From assembly GCF_030519375.1 (NCBI RefSeq), contig NZ_JAUMKB010000018.1, positions 20,897 through 84,896 on the forward strand: DNA of 64,000 bases. The letters run 5' to 3'. The position numbers were made by a program, and so were the translations under genes. The notes under the pieces were generated by a model, which ran no database searches, had not been told where the DNA came from, and saw only the letters and a list, made by a program, of their open reading frames with translations. Numbering within the stretch: position 1 is the first letter of the stretch; every line of letters begins with the position of its first letter. Below, one piece after another: positions 44,930 to 52,960 of this stretch. Source of the DNA: Mucilaginibacter tolerans. GTDB taxonomy: Bacteria > Bacteroidota > Bacteroidia > Sphingobacteriales > Sphingobacteriaceae.

Positions 44930-45487
44930 ATGGCAACTAAAATCAGACTGCAAAGACATGGTAAAAAAGGAAAACCTTTTTACTATATCGTAGTGGCAGA
45001 TGCGCGTGCTCCAAGAGATGGCCGCTTCATTGAGCGTTTAGGTTCATACAACCCAAACACCAACCCTGCTACAATTGACATTAATTTTGACAAAACCCTG
45101 GATTGGGTAAACAATGGTGCTCAGCCTACCGACACCTGCCGTGCTATCCTTTCATACAAAGGTGTTTTGTACAAAAAACACTTACAGGGCGGCCTTAAAA
45201 AAGGTGCTTTGACCGAAGAACAAGTTGAGTCTAAATTCCAGGCATGGCTTGATCACAAAGAAGGCAAAATCACCGGTAAAAAAGAAAGCCTGACTACAGC
45301 GAAACAAGACGCGCGTAAAGCCGCCCTTGCTGCTGAAGCTAAAAAGAAAGAAGAAAAAGCCGCTGCAATTGCTGCTAAAAATACTCCTCCAGTTGAGGAA
45401 GTTGAAGCACCTGCCGAAGAAGAAGTTGAAGCACCTGCTGCTGAAACCGAAGCAGACGCATCAGCAGAAGCTGAAAGCGCAGAGTAA
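44930..45487 (+). CDS. rpsP: 30S ribosomal protein S16 with long C-terminal tail
   Basis: 185 residues. The first about 85 residues form the S16 core (LQRHGKKGKPFYYIVVADARAPRDGRF). The remaining about 100 are rich in Ala, Lys and Glu and very hydrophilic (KKKEEKAAAIAAKN, then Glu/Ala repeats). Such tails are usual in Bacteroidota S16 and unlike the about 82-residue E. coli protein. It has its own promoter and leader hairpin and a strong terminator before rimM, although rimM follows. Confidence 0.97.
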   Translation: MATKIRLQRHGKKGKPFYYIVVADARAPRDGRFIERLGSYNPNTNPATIDINFDKTLDWVNNGAQPTDTCRAILSYKGVLYKKHLQGGLKKGALTEEQVESKFQAWLDHKEGKITGKKESLTTAKQDARKAALAAEAKKKEEKAAAIAAKNTPPVEEVEAPAEEEVEAPAAETEADASAEAESAE

Positions 45488-45502
45488 TCTTATAAAAAGC
45501 TT

Positions 45503-45543
45503 AAAAAATAGCGAAGTGGTCAAAAACGCTTCGCTATTTTTGT
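45503..45543 (+). terminator. Rho-independent terminator after rpsP
   Basis: A long stem (AAAAATAGCGAAG / CTTCGCTATTTTT) with a loop of about 12 nt and a T-rich right arm. It lies between rpsP and rimM, so rimM probably depends on read-through or another promoter. Confidence 0.85.
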
Positions 45544-45545
45544 TT

Positions 45546-45590
45546 ACCCCTCCGGCTCCTCCTAATTTTAGGGGGAGGGTTAGGTAAAAC
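45546..45590. repeat. C/G-skewed inverted repeat between rpsP and rimM
   Basis: Arms CTCCTCCTAA (45556-45565) and TTAGGGGGAG (45568-45577) with one wobble pair. The C-rich and G-rich style resembles dispersed CCCCTCC repeats found in Bacteroidota intergenic DNA. Confidence 0.45.
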
Positions 45591-45600
45591 ATTATAATAA

Positions 45601-46116
45601 ATGAAAGACCATTTCAAAATAGGGACCATCATTAAAACCCGGGGCTTAAAAGGCGAGCTGCAAATGTTCGTCGATTTTGAACACCTACAGGACGTCAACT
45701 TTACAGCCGTATTTTTTGACCTGGGGGGTAAACTGGTACCTTATTTTGTGGAATCAGTTAAATACCAGAAAAATACCGCCTGGCTTTATCTCGAGGATGT
45801 GGATACTATTGAAAAAGCCTCCAAACTGGTAAAGAAGGATGTTTACCTTTCTAACAAACTCAAACCTAAAAAGAAAAAGGATGAGTTTACCCTAAAGGAT
45901 CTGAAAGGCTTTATAGCCATTGATGAGAATGAAGGCGAGCTGGGCGAAATACTGGAAATACAGGAGCTTCCTCATCAATATATTGCCACTGTTCACTATA
46001 AAAACTGCGAGGTATTGTTCCCGCTGAACGAAACCATTATTAAAGGCATCGATTTGAACAACGGTGAGGTTTATGTTGATTTGCCGGAAGGGTTGCTGGA
46101 TATTTATTTGGGGTAA
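45601..46116 (+). CDS. rimM: 16S rRNA processing protein RimM
   Basis: 171 residues: the N-terminal IGTIIKTRGLKGELQMFVDF beta barrel (about 6-90) and the C-terminal PRC-barrel-like domain (LKGFIAIDENEGELGEI, PHQYIATVHYKNCEVLFPL). It assists assembly of the 30S head. In most bacteria trmD and rplS follow at once, but here about 6 kb of other genes intervene. Confidence 0.93.
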   Translation: MKDHFKIGTIIKTRGLKGELQMFVDFEHLQDVNFTAVFFDLGGKLVPYFVESVKYQKNTAWLYLEDVDTIEKASKLVKKDVYLSNKLKPKKKKDEFTLKDLKGFIAIDENEGELGEILEIQELPHQYIATVHYKNCEVLFPLNETIIKGIDLNNGEVYVDLPEGLLDIYLG

Positions 46117-46125
46117 ATATTGACC

Positions 46126-46536
46126 TCAGGGATAACTTACGCAATCCAAAACAAATTGCTTTCGATCCTTATACTTAATTAATTTTATTTCAAATCGCCC
46201 TTTGTTTTTAATAAGGGAATCTCCTTTTTGAATTCTCGAATTATAACCAAAATCTGAAGTGGAATCTGCCGGATGTTCATCTGATGCAAGACCACTTGCA
46301 GTATTATAATCATAAAGATTGTATCGTTTATCATTAATAAATACACCAACGGTGTTATGCCCAGGTGACCATACCTTTTTTACAACTCCTTTAAATTCCC
46401 ACGACAAGATTTCATCCCTGTGGTAAGGTTCATAAGGTTTCTGCATAGAATCTTTATACCAAATCGATCCTACTATAATAATTCCGAAACATATTACAAT
46501 TATAAAAATCAGAGTTTTTGATTTTTTATTCAGCAT
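46126..46536 (-). CDS. Hypothetical membrane-anchored protein
   Basis: 136 residues from the ATG at 46536. One hydrophobic N-terminal helix (about 9-28) follows a basic start. The rest is a soluble extracytoplasmic domain of about 105 residues with repeated Tyr/Asp/Lys and a late RFEIKLIKYKDRK segment. No family recognised. It starts the accessory block between rimM and trmD. Confidence 0.6.
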   Translation of the reverse strand: MLNKKSKTLIFIIVICFGIIIVGSIWYKDSMQKPYEPYHRDEILSWEFKGVVKKVWSPGHNTVGVFINDKRYNLYDYNTASGLASDEHPADSTSDFGYNSRIQKGDSLIKNKGRFEIKLIKYKDRKQFVLDCVSYP

Positions 46537-46717
46537 ACCAAAGACAGTGTATCCATCTTCCATTTGAATAAGGTCTATTTGGAGTTACCGAAAATACACA
46601 ATTTAACCGATTGTCATCCTGAACGTTATCTAGGTTCGTTGTACCGATAAAAAAACTAAACCAAATCAACTCATCTGCGTAAAATGGATTATAAATTTTT
46701 TTATCATTCAAACTGAA

Positions 46718-47539
46718 ATGCTCAAATCAGCACGTATTCCTTTATCCTTTTTGATAACCGGTGTCTGCTGGGCTTTATTTAGCAACCCGATTATTACCTT
46801 ATTTTATCGCCATTTAGCTCCGCACGAACAGGATTCATACAGGAGTTTAAATGATTTGGTTTTCGTGATTATCATCAGTTATGTGTTGTACGTTAAGATC
46901 AAAAAACAACAGCGTAAGCTAACTAAGTCGGAAGAGGAATACCGTCAATTGTTTGAATCCAATCCAAATCCGCTTTGGATATGTAATGAAAAGCTGGAAT
47001 TTGTTAAAGTAAATGATGCCGCGGTTGAAAAGTATGAATACAGCAGGAAAAAATTCCTGAAAATTACCGCTGATAAAATCCATTCCGCAGCCGGTGACCA
47101 GGTACTTAATGATTATTTAAAGGAATTTCAGAGCGAAGCGCGCCTGTCCAGTATAAAAGAACACGTAAAGTCGACCGGCGAAACCTTTATGGTCTCTATC
47201 GTTTCATACCCGGTATTGTTCCAGGATCAGCAGTGCAACCTGGTAATGGCTACAGACATTACCGAGCTGATCGAGAAAGAAACAAAGCTGCAGGAAGCTT
47301 ACCAGCGAATTAAAACATCCAACGAAGCACTTTTACAAATAGCCTGGTCAAACTCTCATGAGCTTCGCAAACCGCTTTGCTCTATCATGGGTCTGGTGGC
47401 ATTACTGAAAGAAGCAAGTGATAATGAACGAGAAGAGTTCCTGCGCCTCCTTGAAATATCCTCGGTTGAACTGGACCAGGTTTTAAGGCAGAACAACGAA
47501 AAGGTAGACGAGATCGGTGTCATCGAACAATCTGCATAG
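46718..47539 (+). CDS. Membrane PAS protein ending in a HisKA-like hairpin, no ATPase domain
   Basis: 273 residues. Two membrane helices (about 9-30 and 47-63) are followed by one PAS domain (about 75-190) and a HisKA-like hairpin with His214 in NSHELRKP. The protein ends exactly 60 residues from that His, as in the larger five-PAS protein at 42076, with Lys at H+4. There is no HATPase_c domain, and the next gene lies 10 nt away, convergent. It cannot autophosphorylate unless another protein supplies the ATPase. Confidence 0.82.
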   Translation: MLKSARIPLSFLITGVCWALFSNPIITLFYRHLAPHEQDSYRSLNDLVFVIIISYVLYVKIKKQQRKLTKSEEEYRQLFESNPNPLWICNEKLEFVKVNDAAVEKYEYSRKKFLKITADKIHSAAGDQVLNDYLKEFQSEARLSSIKEHVKSTGETFMVSIVSYPVLFQDQQCNLVMATDITELIEKETKLQEAYQRIKTSNEALLQIAWSNSHELRKPLCSIMGLVALLKEASDNEREEFLRLLEISSVELDQVLRQNNEKVDEIGVIEQSA

Positions 47540-47549
47540 CGCCCTATCA

Positions 47550-48464
47550 TCATTTGGGATTATACTTCTCCTTGTGATTAAAATCAAACATCCTTGATAT
47601 CGTGAACCCTAAGCGATATTGTCCCCGTCCAAAATCCGATGCGGTATTGCTTAAATAATTCATCTCACTCACCGCCCTTGAGTTCGTAACATTTAAAGTA
47701 AATACGTGGCCTCCGGTTACTACCTGTATGCCCAACCCCAAGGGGTCACTAAATCCGGCATTGTTATTTCTGAAAGAAGAAAATGGGTGTGCATAATCAA
47801 CCACCACACTCATCAGCTTTGTAACTTTTAAGCGGGCAGTAGCCGAAAGAGAGAAAATGGTATTTTCATTACCGGGGACATTCGGGTTTGGCAAATTATC
47901 ATACAATATAGAAGGAGCAACCTGAAAAGCAAAACTGTGCGAGAATTTACGGGCAAAGATGGCTTGTGCAAAGTATGACATCCGGTCGCTAAACGAACTG
48001 TATGTGTTATATGGCCGCACACCAGTTTGACCCAATACGGATATCGCAAGCGGCGAGCTGCCATCACTAGTCTGATGCAGGACCGCATATTTTAACTGCG
48101 CACTAACTAAGCCTCCAACCGTAGGAATAGTGCTTCTGCCAATATCAATATTCAGATCATTGGTCAGCCCATACTCAAACCCGATATAAACATCAGCCAC
48201 AGCATCAAGCCCGAAAAAAGTTTTACCGCCACCCAAATTGCCGGCTGCATCGCCAAACCGGTGAATAACCAGGACATTCAGGTTGTTCTTTTTAATTGTT
48301 TCGGTAGACTGCGTTAAAATAAATCTTGGCGATTCGAAGACCGTAATGGGACCTTTTGAACCATCATTATTCATCGAATTGAATAATGAGTCGGTAGTAG
48401 AGGTCTTTTGTGCCATTAACCCCGTACTTATTGCAAGAAAAAATAATGTCAATAAACTCTTCAT
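47550..48464 (-). CDS. DUF5777 family outer-membrane beta-barrel-like protein
   Basis: 304 residues with a signal peptide (cleavage near LMAQKTS). The mature protein has the VFESPRFILTQSTETIKKNNLNVLVIHRFGD block and many alternating beta strands (FGLDAVADVYIGFEYGLTNDLNIDIGRSTI), typical of DUF5777 barrels. It ends in a basic tail. It follows the YceI gene by 13 nt on the same strand, so an operon is likely. Function unknown. Confidence 0.82.
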   Translation of the reverse strand: MKSLLTLFFLAISTGLMAQKTSTTDSLFNSMNNDGSKGPITVFESPRFILTQSTETIKKNNLNVLVIHRFGDAAGNLGGGKTFFGLDAVADVYIGFEYGLTNDLNIDIGRSTIPTVGGLVSAQLKYAVLHQTSDGSSPLAISVLGQTGVRPYNTYSSFSDRMSYFAQAIFARKFSHSFAFQVAPSILYDNLPNPNVPGNENTIFSLSATARLKVTKLMSVVVDYAHPFSSFRNNNAGFSDPLGLGIQVVTGGHVFTLNVTNSRAVSEMNYLSNTASDFGRGQYRLGFTISRMFDFNHKEKYNPK

Positions 48465-48468
48465 CTGT

Positions 48469-48476
48469 CAAATCTA
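48469..48476 (-). promoter_or_regulatory. TAnnTTTG-like element inside the YceI/DUF5777 gap
   Basis: TAGATTTG on the minus strand, 4 nt before the DUF5777 ATG. It lies in a 13-nt operon gap, so it may be a chance match or an internal promoter. Confidence 0.25.
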
Positions 48477-48477
48477 T

Positions 48478-49029
48478 TTAGGGAATGTTTTTATACGGAT
48501 TATAAGTAGCCGAAACCGTTACTTTAATGCTTTCAGCAATATGATAAAATAAAATCTGGGGTATGTCTATATGATGATCAGCGCATTTTACCATAAACTC
48601 GGATGCCATGCTTATGATACCATTTCTTATGGTCACGCTGCCCTGTATGGTTCTCTTTTGAGTTACACCATGAACCGTTAACTCCCCAACGACACTTACC
48701 GGATAAATGCCGTCTCTGGTAAGATCAATATGCTCCTGCATTTTCCCTTTAAAAATAGCCCTCGGGAACTTATCGCTTTCCATGTAATCCGAGTTAAAAT
48801 GCTGCTGCATAAAGGCCTTTTCGAATTGAAAAGCAGAAATAAGAGCGCTAAAATTTAATTCACCTGTTTCAGCGTTAAAAACCGATACACCTGTCGATGT
48901 AGTGGCCTTTATATCCTCTATCAAAGCTTTAGAAAAAAGTGTTATCCGGGCGTTTTTACAAGTATAGAGATCCTGATCAGTTTTAGTGATATTAAATAAG
49001 GTTAGTAAAATAATGCAGATATATCTCAT
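48478..49029 (-). CDS. YceI-like lipid-binding periplasmic protein
   Basis: 183 residues with an N-terminal hydrophobic segment that probably acts as a signal. The YceI pattern is seen in TGELNFSALISAFQFEKAFMQQHFNSDYMESDKFPRAIFKG and in VVGELTVHGVTQKRTI. YceI proteins form lipocalin-like barrels that bind polyisoprenoids. It probably forms an operon with the DUF5777 gene. Confidence 0.82.
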   Translation of the reverse strand: MRYICIILLTLFNITKTDQDLYTCKNARITLFSKALIEDIKATTSTGVSVFNAETGELNFSALISAFQFEKAFMQQHFNSDYMESDKFPRAIFKGKMQEHIDLTRDGIYPVSVVGELTVHGVTQKRTIQGSVTIRNGIISMASEFMVKCADHHIDIPQILFYHIAESIKVTVSATYNPYKNIP

Positions 49030-49220
49030 TTTTTATGAAGCATCTGGTTTGGCTGAATAAAATAGATATCTGTCGGCACGGCTATAAAAGGCTTAGCTTA
49101 AAAGCTGCATTAGCCCTCATCAAATTATCCACTAATATAAGTGATAGGTGGTATAATTTTATACCGATAGTTTTAAAGAGTATTTTTTTAAAATTATTTT
49201 CAATTATTTGTCAAACATAC

Positions 49221-49250
49221 TTGACTTTTGTCAAATTTGTTTTACATTTG
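49221..49250 (+). promoter_or_regulatory. Promoter with overlapping palindrome (membrane module/XRE operon)
   Basis: TTG at 49221 and TACATTTG at 49243-49250 are spaced 19 bp, a good Bacteroidota promoter. The palindrome TTGAC-TTTT-GTCAA (49221-49234) covers the -33 part, and a TTTGTCAAA copy lies at 49207-49215. The ATG at 49272 is 21 nt after the -7 element. A binding site for the operon's XRE protein is inferred. Confidence 0.55.
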
Positions 49251-49271
49251 GTAAATCAAACTTTACAAGTC

Positions 49272-50186
49272 ATGAAATCACGTTTTCTCTTCCCCAACCA
49301 ATTAAGGCCATTTGGCTGGTTGCTGGCTATACCTGGTTTTGTATTGGGCTATTTTTCGCTATACCGCGATTATAAGATTCCCGGCTTTAGCTTTCCTGTT
49401 TGGCCCAGCCAGTTTTATCACCATCCCGTTTCTCAGGACCTGACCAAAACATTGGCTCTGCTATTAATTATCATCGGACTGTTTCTCATCGCTTTCTCAA
49501 AAGAAAAAAAGGAAGACGAGCTCACTGTGCGCATGCGGCAAAACGCGCTATACTGGGCAGTGCTGATTAGTTATATGATTTACTTCATTTGGCTGATCAT
49601 TGCGATCGCAATCGAGTTACTCAAACTAGATAAAGACCCATTAAGCGGACTTGCAGATGTTTTAAGCATGTCTATCTATAATTTATTTACTCCACTGCTC
49701 ATCTTTATAGCGAGATATTACTATTTACGACGCAGTAGAAACGGAGAATACCAGGTTGGAAAAATGTACTACCTGCCCGAAAAGCCTTATAAGATAATCG
49801 GTCAGTTGATTTCAGTTCCGTTATTGCTCATCATTATTTTCTCATTCATAGGCTCATGGTTTTTTAAAGGCGATATCGAACTCAAAGATTGGACCGCCAC
49901 CTTAATGTTATTGTTGCCCCTTAGTTTATTGATCTGGGGATACAGCAAACGCAGCGAAGAAGATGAGTTCATTTCGACGTTGAGGCTTGAGTCCATGCAG
50001 CTAGCCGTGTATTTTAATTATGCCGTTTTACTGCTGGCTAATTTCTTTTTTTACTTTTTAGATTTTATGCTGGTTATGTTCCTTAACCTCGGTACCATCG
50101 CGTTGTTCTTTGTGCTGCGCTTTAGCTATGTTTTATGGAAAAGCAACAATGAAAACAAGCATGTGAAAGGAATTTTGGCTTTATGA
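49272..50186 (+). CDS. Two-module membrane protein of an XRE-linked operon
   Basis: 304 residues from the ATG at 49272 (the frame extends upstream to 49035, but that part is over the promoter). It contains two copies of a about 140-residue membrane unit. Each unit starts with two helices, then has a cytosolic KEKKEDE or KRSEEDE segment with RxxxLxWA- or RxxxMQLA-type sequence, then two more helices. Its last bases overlap the next gene (ATGA), which encodes a third copy. I know no named family; function inferred only from context. Confidence 0.8.
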   Translation: MKSRFLFPNQLRPFGWLLAIPGFVLGYFSLYRDYKIPGFSFPVWPSQFYHHPVSQDLTKTLALLLIIIGLFLIAFSKEKKEDELTVRMRQNALYWAVLISYMIYFIWLIIAIAIELLKLDKDPLSGLADVLSMSIYNLFTPLLIFIARYYYLRRSRNGEYQVGKMYYLPEKPYKIIGQLISVPLLLIIIFSFIGSWFFKGDIELKDWTATLMLLLPLSLLIWGYSKRSEEDEFISTLRLESMQLAVYFNYAVLLLANFFFYFLDFMLVMFLNLGTIALFFVLRFSYVLWKSNNENKHVKGILAL

Positions 50187-50617
50187 AAAATCATTTTTTA
50201 TTTCCCTATTGGACACGCTACCTCGGCTGGGGGCTCGTGGTATTGCATGTACCACTAAGTATGCTGGGCCGCTCGCATGGCATGATCAATATAATGGATC
50301 CACAGCCACGCGACCAGGGCATATTTGCTGGCGAGCACCTTTTCTTTATCAGCACGACATTAATTATGTCGGCTGGTTTGTTCCTTGTAGCATTTGCAAA
50401 AGAAAAGATCGAAGATGAGCAGATATGGCAAATCCGGTTGGATTCGCTGCGCTGGGCTATTTTCATTAATTATTTGGTGCTTATCATCAGCCTGGTATTC
50501 ATCGAGGACGTTCCGCACATGCTGGAGTTGAACCTGTGGGTGCCGCTGATATTTTTCATCATTCGATTCAGGTGGGTGATTTTTCGCCTCAACCGTTCAC
50601 TAAGCCGGGAGGGGTAA
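50183..50617 (+). CDS. One-module membrane protein of an XRE-linked operon
   Basis: 144 residues, homologous to each half of the preceding protein: FPYWTRYLGW start, GLFLVAFAKEKIEDEQ segment, RLDSLRWAIFINYLV, then a last helix with FFIIRFRWVIFRLN. About four membrane helices with a conserved acidic cytosolic loop. It overlaps the previous gene by 4 nt and is 2 nt before the XRE gene, whose ribosome binding site (GGGAGGGG) lies over its end. Confidence 0.8.
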   Translation: MKNHFLFPYWTRYLGWGLVVLHVPLSMLGRSHGMINIMDPQPRDQGIFAGEHLFFISTTLIMSAGLFLVAFAKEKIEDEQIWQIRLDSLRWAIFINYLVLIISLVFIEDVPHMLELNLWVPLIFFIIRFRWVIFRLNRSLSREG

Positions 50618-50619
50618 GC

Positions 50620-50820
50620 ATGAAAAATAATATTCGCGTGGAACGCGCTATAAAAAACATTACCCAGGCCGATCTTGCTGAACAGGTGGGTGTATCGCGG
50701 CAAACCATCAATACGATTGAGAGTAATAAATATGTACCTTCAACAGTGCTGGCGTTAAAAATTGCAAGAGTGTTCAACAAACCGCTCGAAGAAATATTTA
50801 TGTTAGAGGAAGGGGATTAA
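50620..50820 (+). CDS. Small XRE-family transcriptional regulator
   Basis: 66 residues, almost all helix-turn-helix (ITQADLAEQVGVSRQTINTIESNKY, then the conserved SLxLALKIARVFNKPLEEIF-type C-terminus). It belongs to the short XRE regulators often encoded after membrane proteins. A strong purine-rich site GGGAGGGG precedes it, 6 nt from the start. It probably binds the palindrome at 49221 and may be held or released by the membrane modules; this is inference. Confidence 0.9.
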   Translation: MKNNIRVERAIKNITQADLAEQVGVSRQTINTIESNKYVPSTVLALKIARVFNKPLEEIFMLEEGD

Positions 50821-50861
50821 CTCAGAGAATCAAGGTTTTACTAAACTTTCAAATAGCATGT

Positions 50862-52070
50862 ATGGATAACGAAATCAAAACCAGCCCTGAGCAGATTCTG
50901 AAAGCGGCTAAAAGTATTCTCCTGGTCGATTGGCCAAGTGCCAACCTGCCTTATGCCTTGTTGAAAGCGGGCTTCATCGTGTTCAGCTATAGCCCCGATA
51001 AATATTCGGAGGCCAAATTACGGAGAGAAAAGCCGCGTAATACGGAAGGTTTAAGCATTTTTCCAGTAACCGATGACGGGGAAGAGTTTTATGCATCTTT
51101 TGAAAAACTGGATGGCTTTCCGGGCACAGTGGACATAGTGCACATTTACAGACCGGAAGCCGAGCTGCCCGGCATTGTAGAAAAACACGTTCTGCCATTA
51201 GGTGCTAAAGCGATATGGCTATACCCGCCGCAAACATCTGAGTTAGCCCGCGGGCTAGCGGCACAACATTGTCTTGAACTGGTGCAGGGTGTGAACATTG
51301 TTGATATGGTTTCTGAAATTCAATCAAACCAACCCGATATGGAAAATGAAAACGGCCCCACACTGGGCAATGGCAAAATATGTTATGTCGAAATTCCAGC
51401 TGATGATATTGCTCAGTCAGCAAGATTTTATAGCGAGGTTTTTGGCTGGAAAACGCGTACGCGCGGAGACGGCCATCTGGCTTTTGATGACGGCATCAAC
51501 GAGGTGAGTGGTTCCTGGGTAACCGGTCGTAAAAAACATACCGAAGCCGGGTTTATTCTTTCCATTATGGTAGATAGCATTGCTGAAACTGTGAAGAAAA
51601 TCACTGATCGGGAATGTAATATCGTGAAACAAATGCCTATAAGCGATCACGAGCAGATTGCCTGGTTTAACGATCCTGCAGGCAACCTGCTCGGATTATA
51701 CCAACATCGGGGAGGCGGCAATGGTAAAATATGCTACGTGGAGATCCCGGCGGATGATATTCCGAAATCTGCTAATTTTTACGAAGCTGTATTTGGCTGG
51801 CCAATACGTAGCGATAACCATGGCAATGCTGCCTTTGATGACGGCGTAGGCGTAGTGAGCGGCATGTGGACCAACCAATACAAGCCATCAACAGAACCGG
51901 GATTAATGGTTTATGTGATGATGGACAGCGTAGAAGAAACTATAGATGCAGTAATTGCCAATGGCGGTAAAATTGTTCAACCCATAGGCATGGATGCGCC
52001 TGAGATCACCGCCCGCTTTAGCGATCCGTTTGGGAATGTATTTGGGCTTTATCAAGAACCTTCGCAATAG
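50862..52070 (+). CDS. CoA-binding-like domain fused to two VOC domains
   Basis: 402 residues. Residues 1 to about 145 resemble a CoA_binding_2 (YccU-like) Rossmann domain, ending AKAIWLYPPQTSELARGLAA. Two vicinal-oxygen-chelate (glyoxalase-like) domains follow at about 168-282 and 285-400. Both open with NGKICYVEIPADDI although the DNA differs at synonymous positions, so the duplication is old and under selection. No catalytic activity can be assigned. It ends the accessory block before trmD; an inverted repeat follows. Confidence 0.85.
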   Translation: MDNEIKTSPEQILKAAKSILLVDWPSANLPYALLKAGFIVFSYSPDKYSEAKLRREKPRNTEGLSIFPVTDDGEEFYASFEKLDGFPGTVDIVHIYRPEAELPGIVEKHVLPLGAKAIWLYPPQTSELARGLAAQHCLELVQGVNIVDMVSEIQSNQPDMENENGPTLGNGKICYVEIPADDIAQSARFYSEVFGWKTRTRGDGHLAFDDGINEVSGSWVTGRKKHTEAGFILSIMVDSIAETVKKITDRECNIVKQMPISDHEQIAWFNDPAGNLLGLYQHRGGGNGKICYVEIPADDIPKSANFYEAVFGWPIRSDNHGNAAFDDGVGVVSGMWTNQYKPSTEPGLMVYVMMDSVEETIDAVIANGGKIVQPIGMDAPEITARFSDPFGNVFGLYQEPSQ

Positions 52071-52150
52071 AATCAAGAGTCAGGAACCAGGAATCAAGGC
52101 AAATTTCAATAGAGTTCCCTTCTGGCTCTTGATTCCTGAATCTTGAATCT
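52070..52150. repeat. Imperfect inverted repeat before trmD
   Basis: Arms GAATCAAGAG (52070-52079) and CTCTTGATTC (52126-52135), with further AATCAAG and CTTGAATC units. It may terminate the VOC gene and belongs to the same style of low-complexity repeat seen at 35259 and 15603. Confidence 0.55.
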
Positions 52151-52159
52151 CAAAAAACC

Positions 52160-52167
52160 TATCTTTG
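52160..52167 (+). promoter_or_regulatory. TAnnTTTG element directly before trmD
   Basis: TATCTTTG, 4 nt (CGCC) before the ATG. It suggests a leaderless trmD mRNA and independence from rimM. Confidence 0.55.
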
Positions 52168-52171
52168 CGCC

Positions 52172-52846
52172 ATGCGCTTTGATCTGATCACGGTATTGCC
52201 TTCGTTACTCGAAAGTCCTTTTGCTCACTCTATTTTGCAGCGTGCGCAGAAAAAAGGCATTGCCGAAATTCACGTGCACAACCTGCGCGACTATGCCACC
52301 AACAAGCAAAAAAGTGTTGATGACTACCCTTATGGCGGTGGTAGCGGCATGGTAATGACCATCGAACCCTTTGCGCGCTGTATCGAAAAACTTAAGTCGG
52401 AACGGGAATACGACGAGATCATCTTTATGTCGCCCGATGGTGAAACGCTGAACCAGCAGATCGCAAACCAGTTATCCATCAAAAAAAATGTCATCATTCT
52501 TTGTGGCCATTATAAAGGTATCGATCAGCGTATACGCGATATTTTTGTTACCCGTGAAATTTCGATCGGTGACTATGTGTTATCCGGCGGTGAACTTCCT
52601 GCAGCTGTGCTGGTAGATGCCGTAGTTCGGTTGATACCGGGTGTATTATCCGATGAAACCTCAGCCCTGTCTGATTCCTTCCAGGATGATTTGCTAGATG
52701 CACCGGTTTACACCCGCCCTGCCGATTGGAACGGACATAAAGTACCCGATATCCTGTTAAGCGGTAATACTCCAGAAATTGAGAAATGGCGTTTTGAACA
52801 GGCGGTGGAGCGGACCAAAGTAAGAAGGCCGGATCTGTTGAAATAA
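52172..52846 (+). CDS. trmD: tRNA (guanine37-N1)-methyltransferase
   Basis: 224 residues with the trefoil-knot SAM site: ILCGHYKGIDQRI near residue 110 and GDYVLSGGELPAAVLVDAVVRLIPG near 132. The N-terminus is the expected RFDLITVLPSLLESPF. It methylates G37 of tRNAs reading CNN codons, preventing frameshifts. The usual upstream partner rimM is 6 kb away. Confidence 0.96.
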   Translation: MRFDLITVLPSLLESPFAHSILQRAQKKGIAEIHVHNLRDYATNKQKSVDDYPYGGGSGMVMTIEPFARCIEKLKSEREYDEIIFMSPDGETLNQQIANQLSIKKNVIILCGHYKGIDQRIRDIFVTREISIGDYVLSGGELPAAVLVDAVVRLIPGVLSDETSALSDSFQDDLLDAPVYTRPADWNGHKVPDILLSGNTPEIEKWRFEQAVERTKVRRPDLLK

Positions 52847-52960
52847 GTTCCGGATATGGATTTTGGATTATCCCCTTTTTTCGGTAAATTGTGGATAGAA
52901 ATACGAATTGTGGAAATTTTTTAATTCAGTTTTTTATTTAGAAATAAAATCCCTATTATT

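Noticed and set aside
49035..49271. N-terminal extension of the two-module membrane protein
   Set aside because: The extra 79 codons cover a good promoter and palindrome, and the protein family pattern begins at the ATG at 49272.
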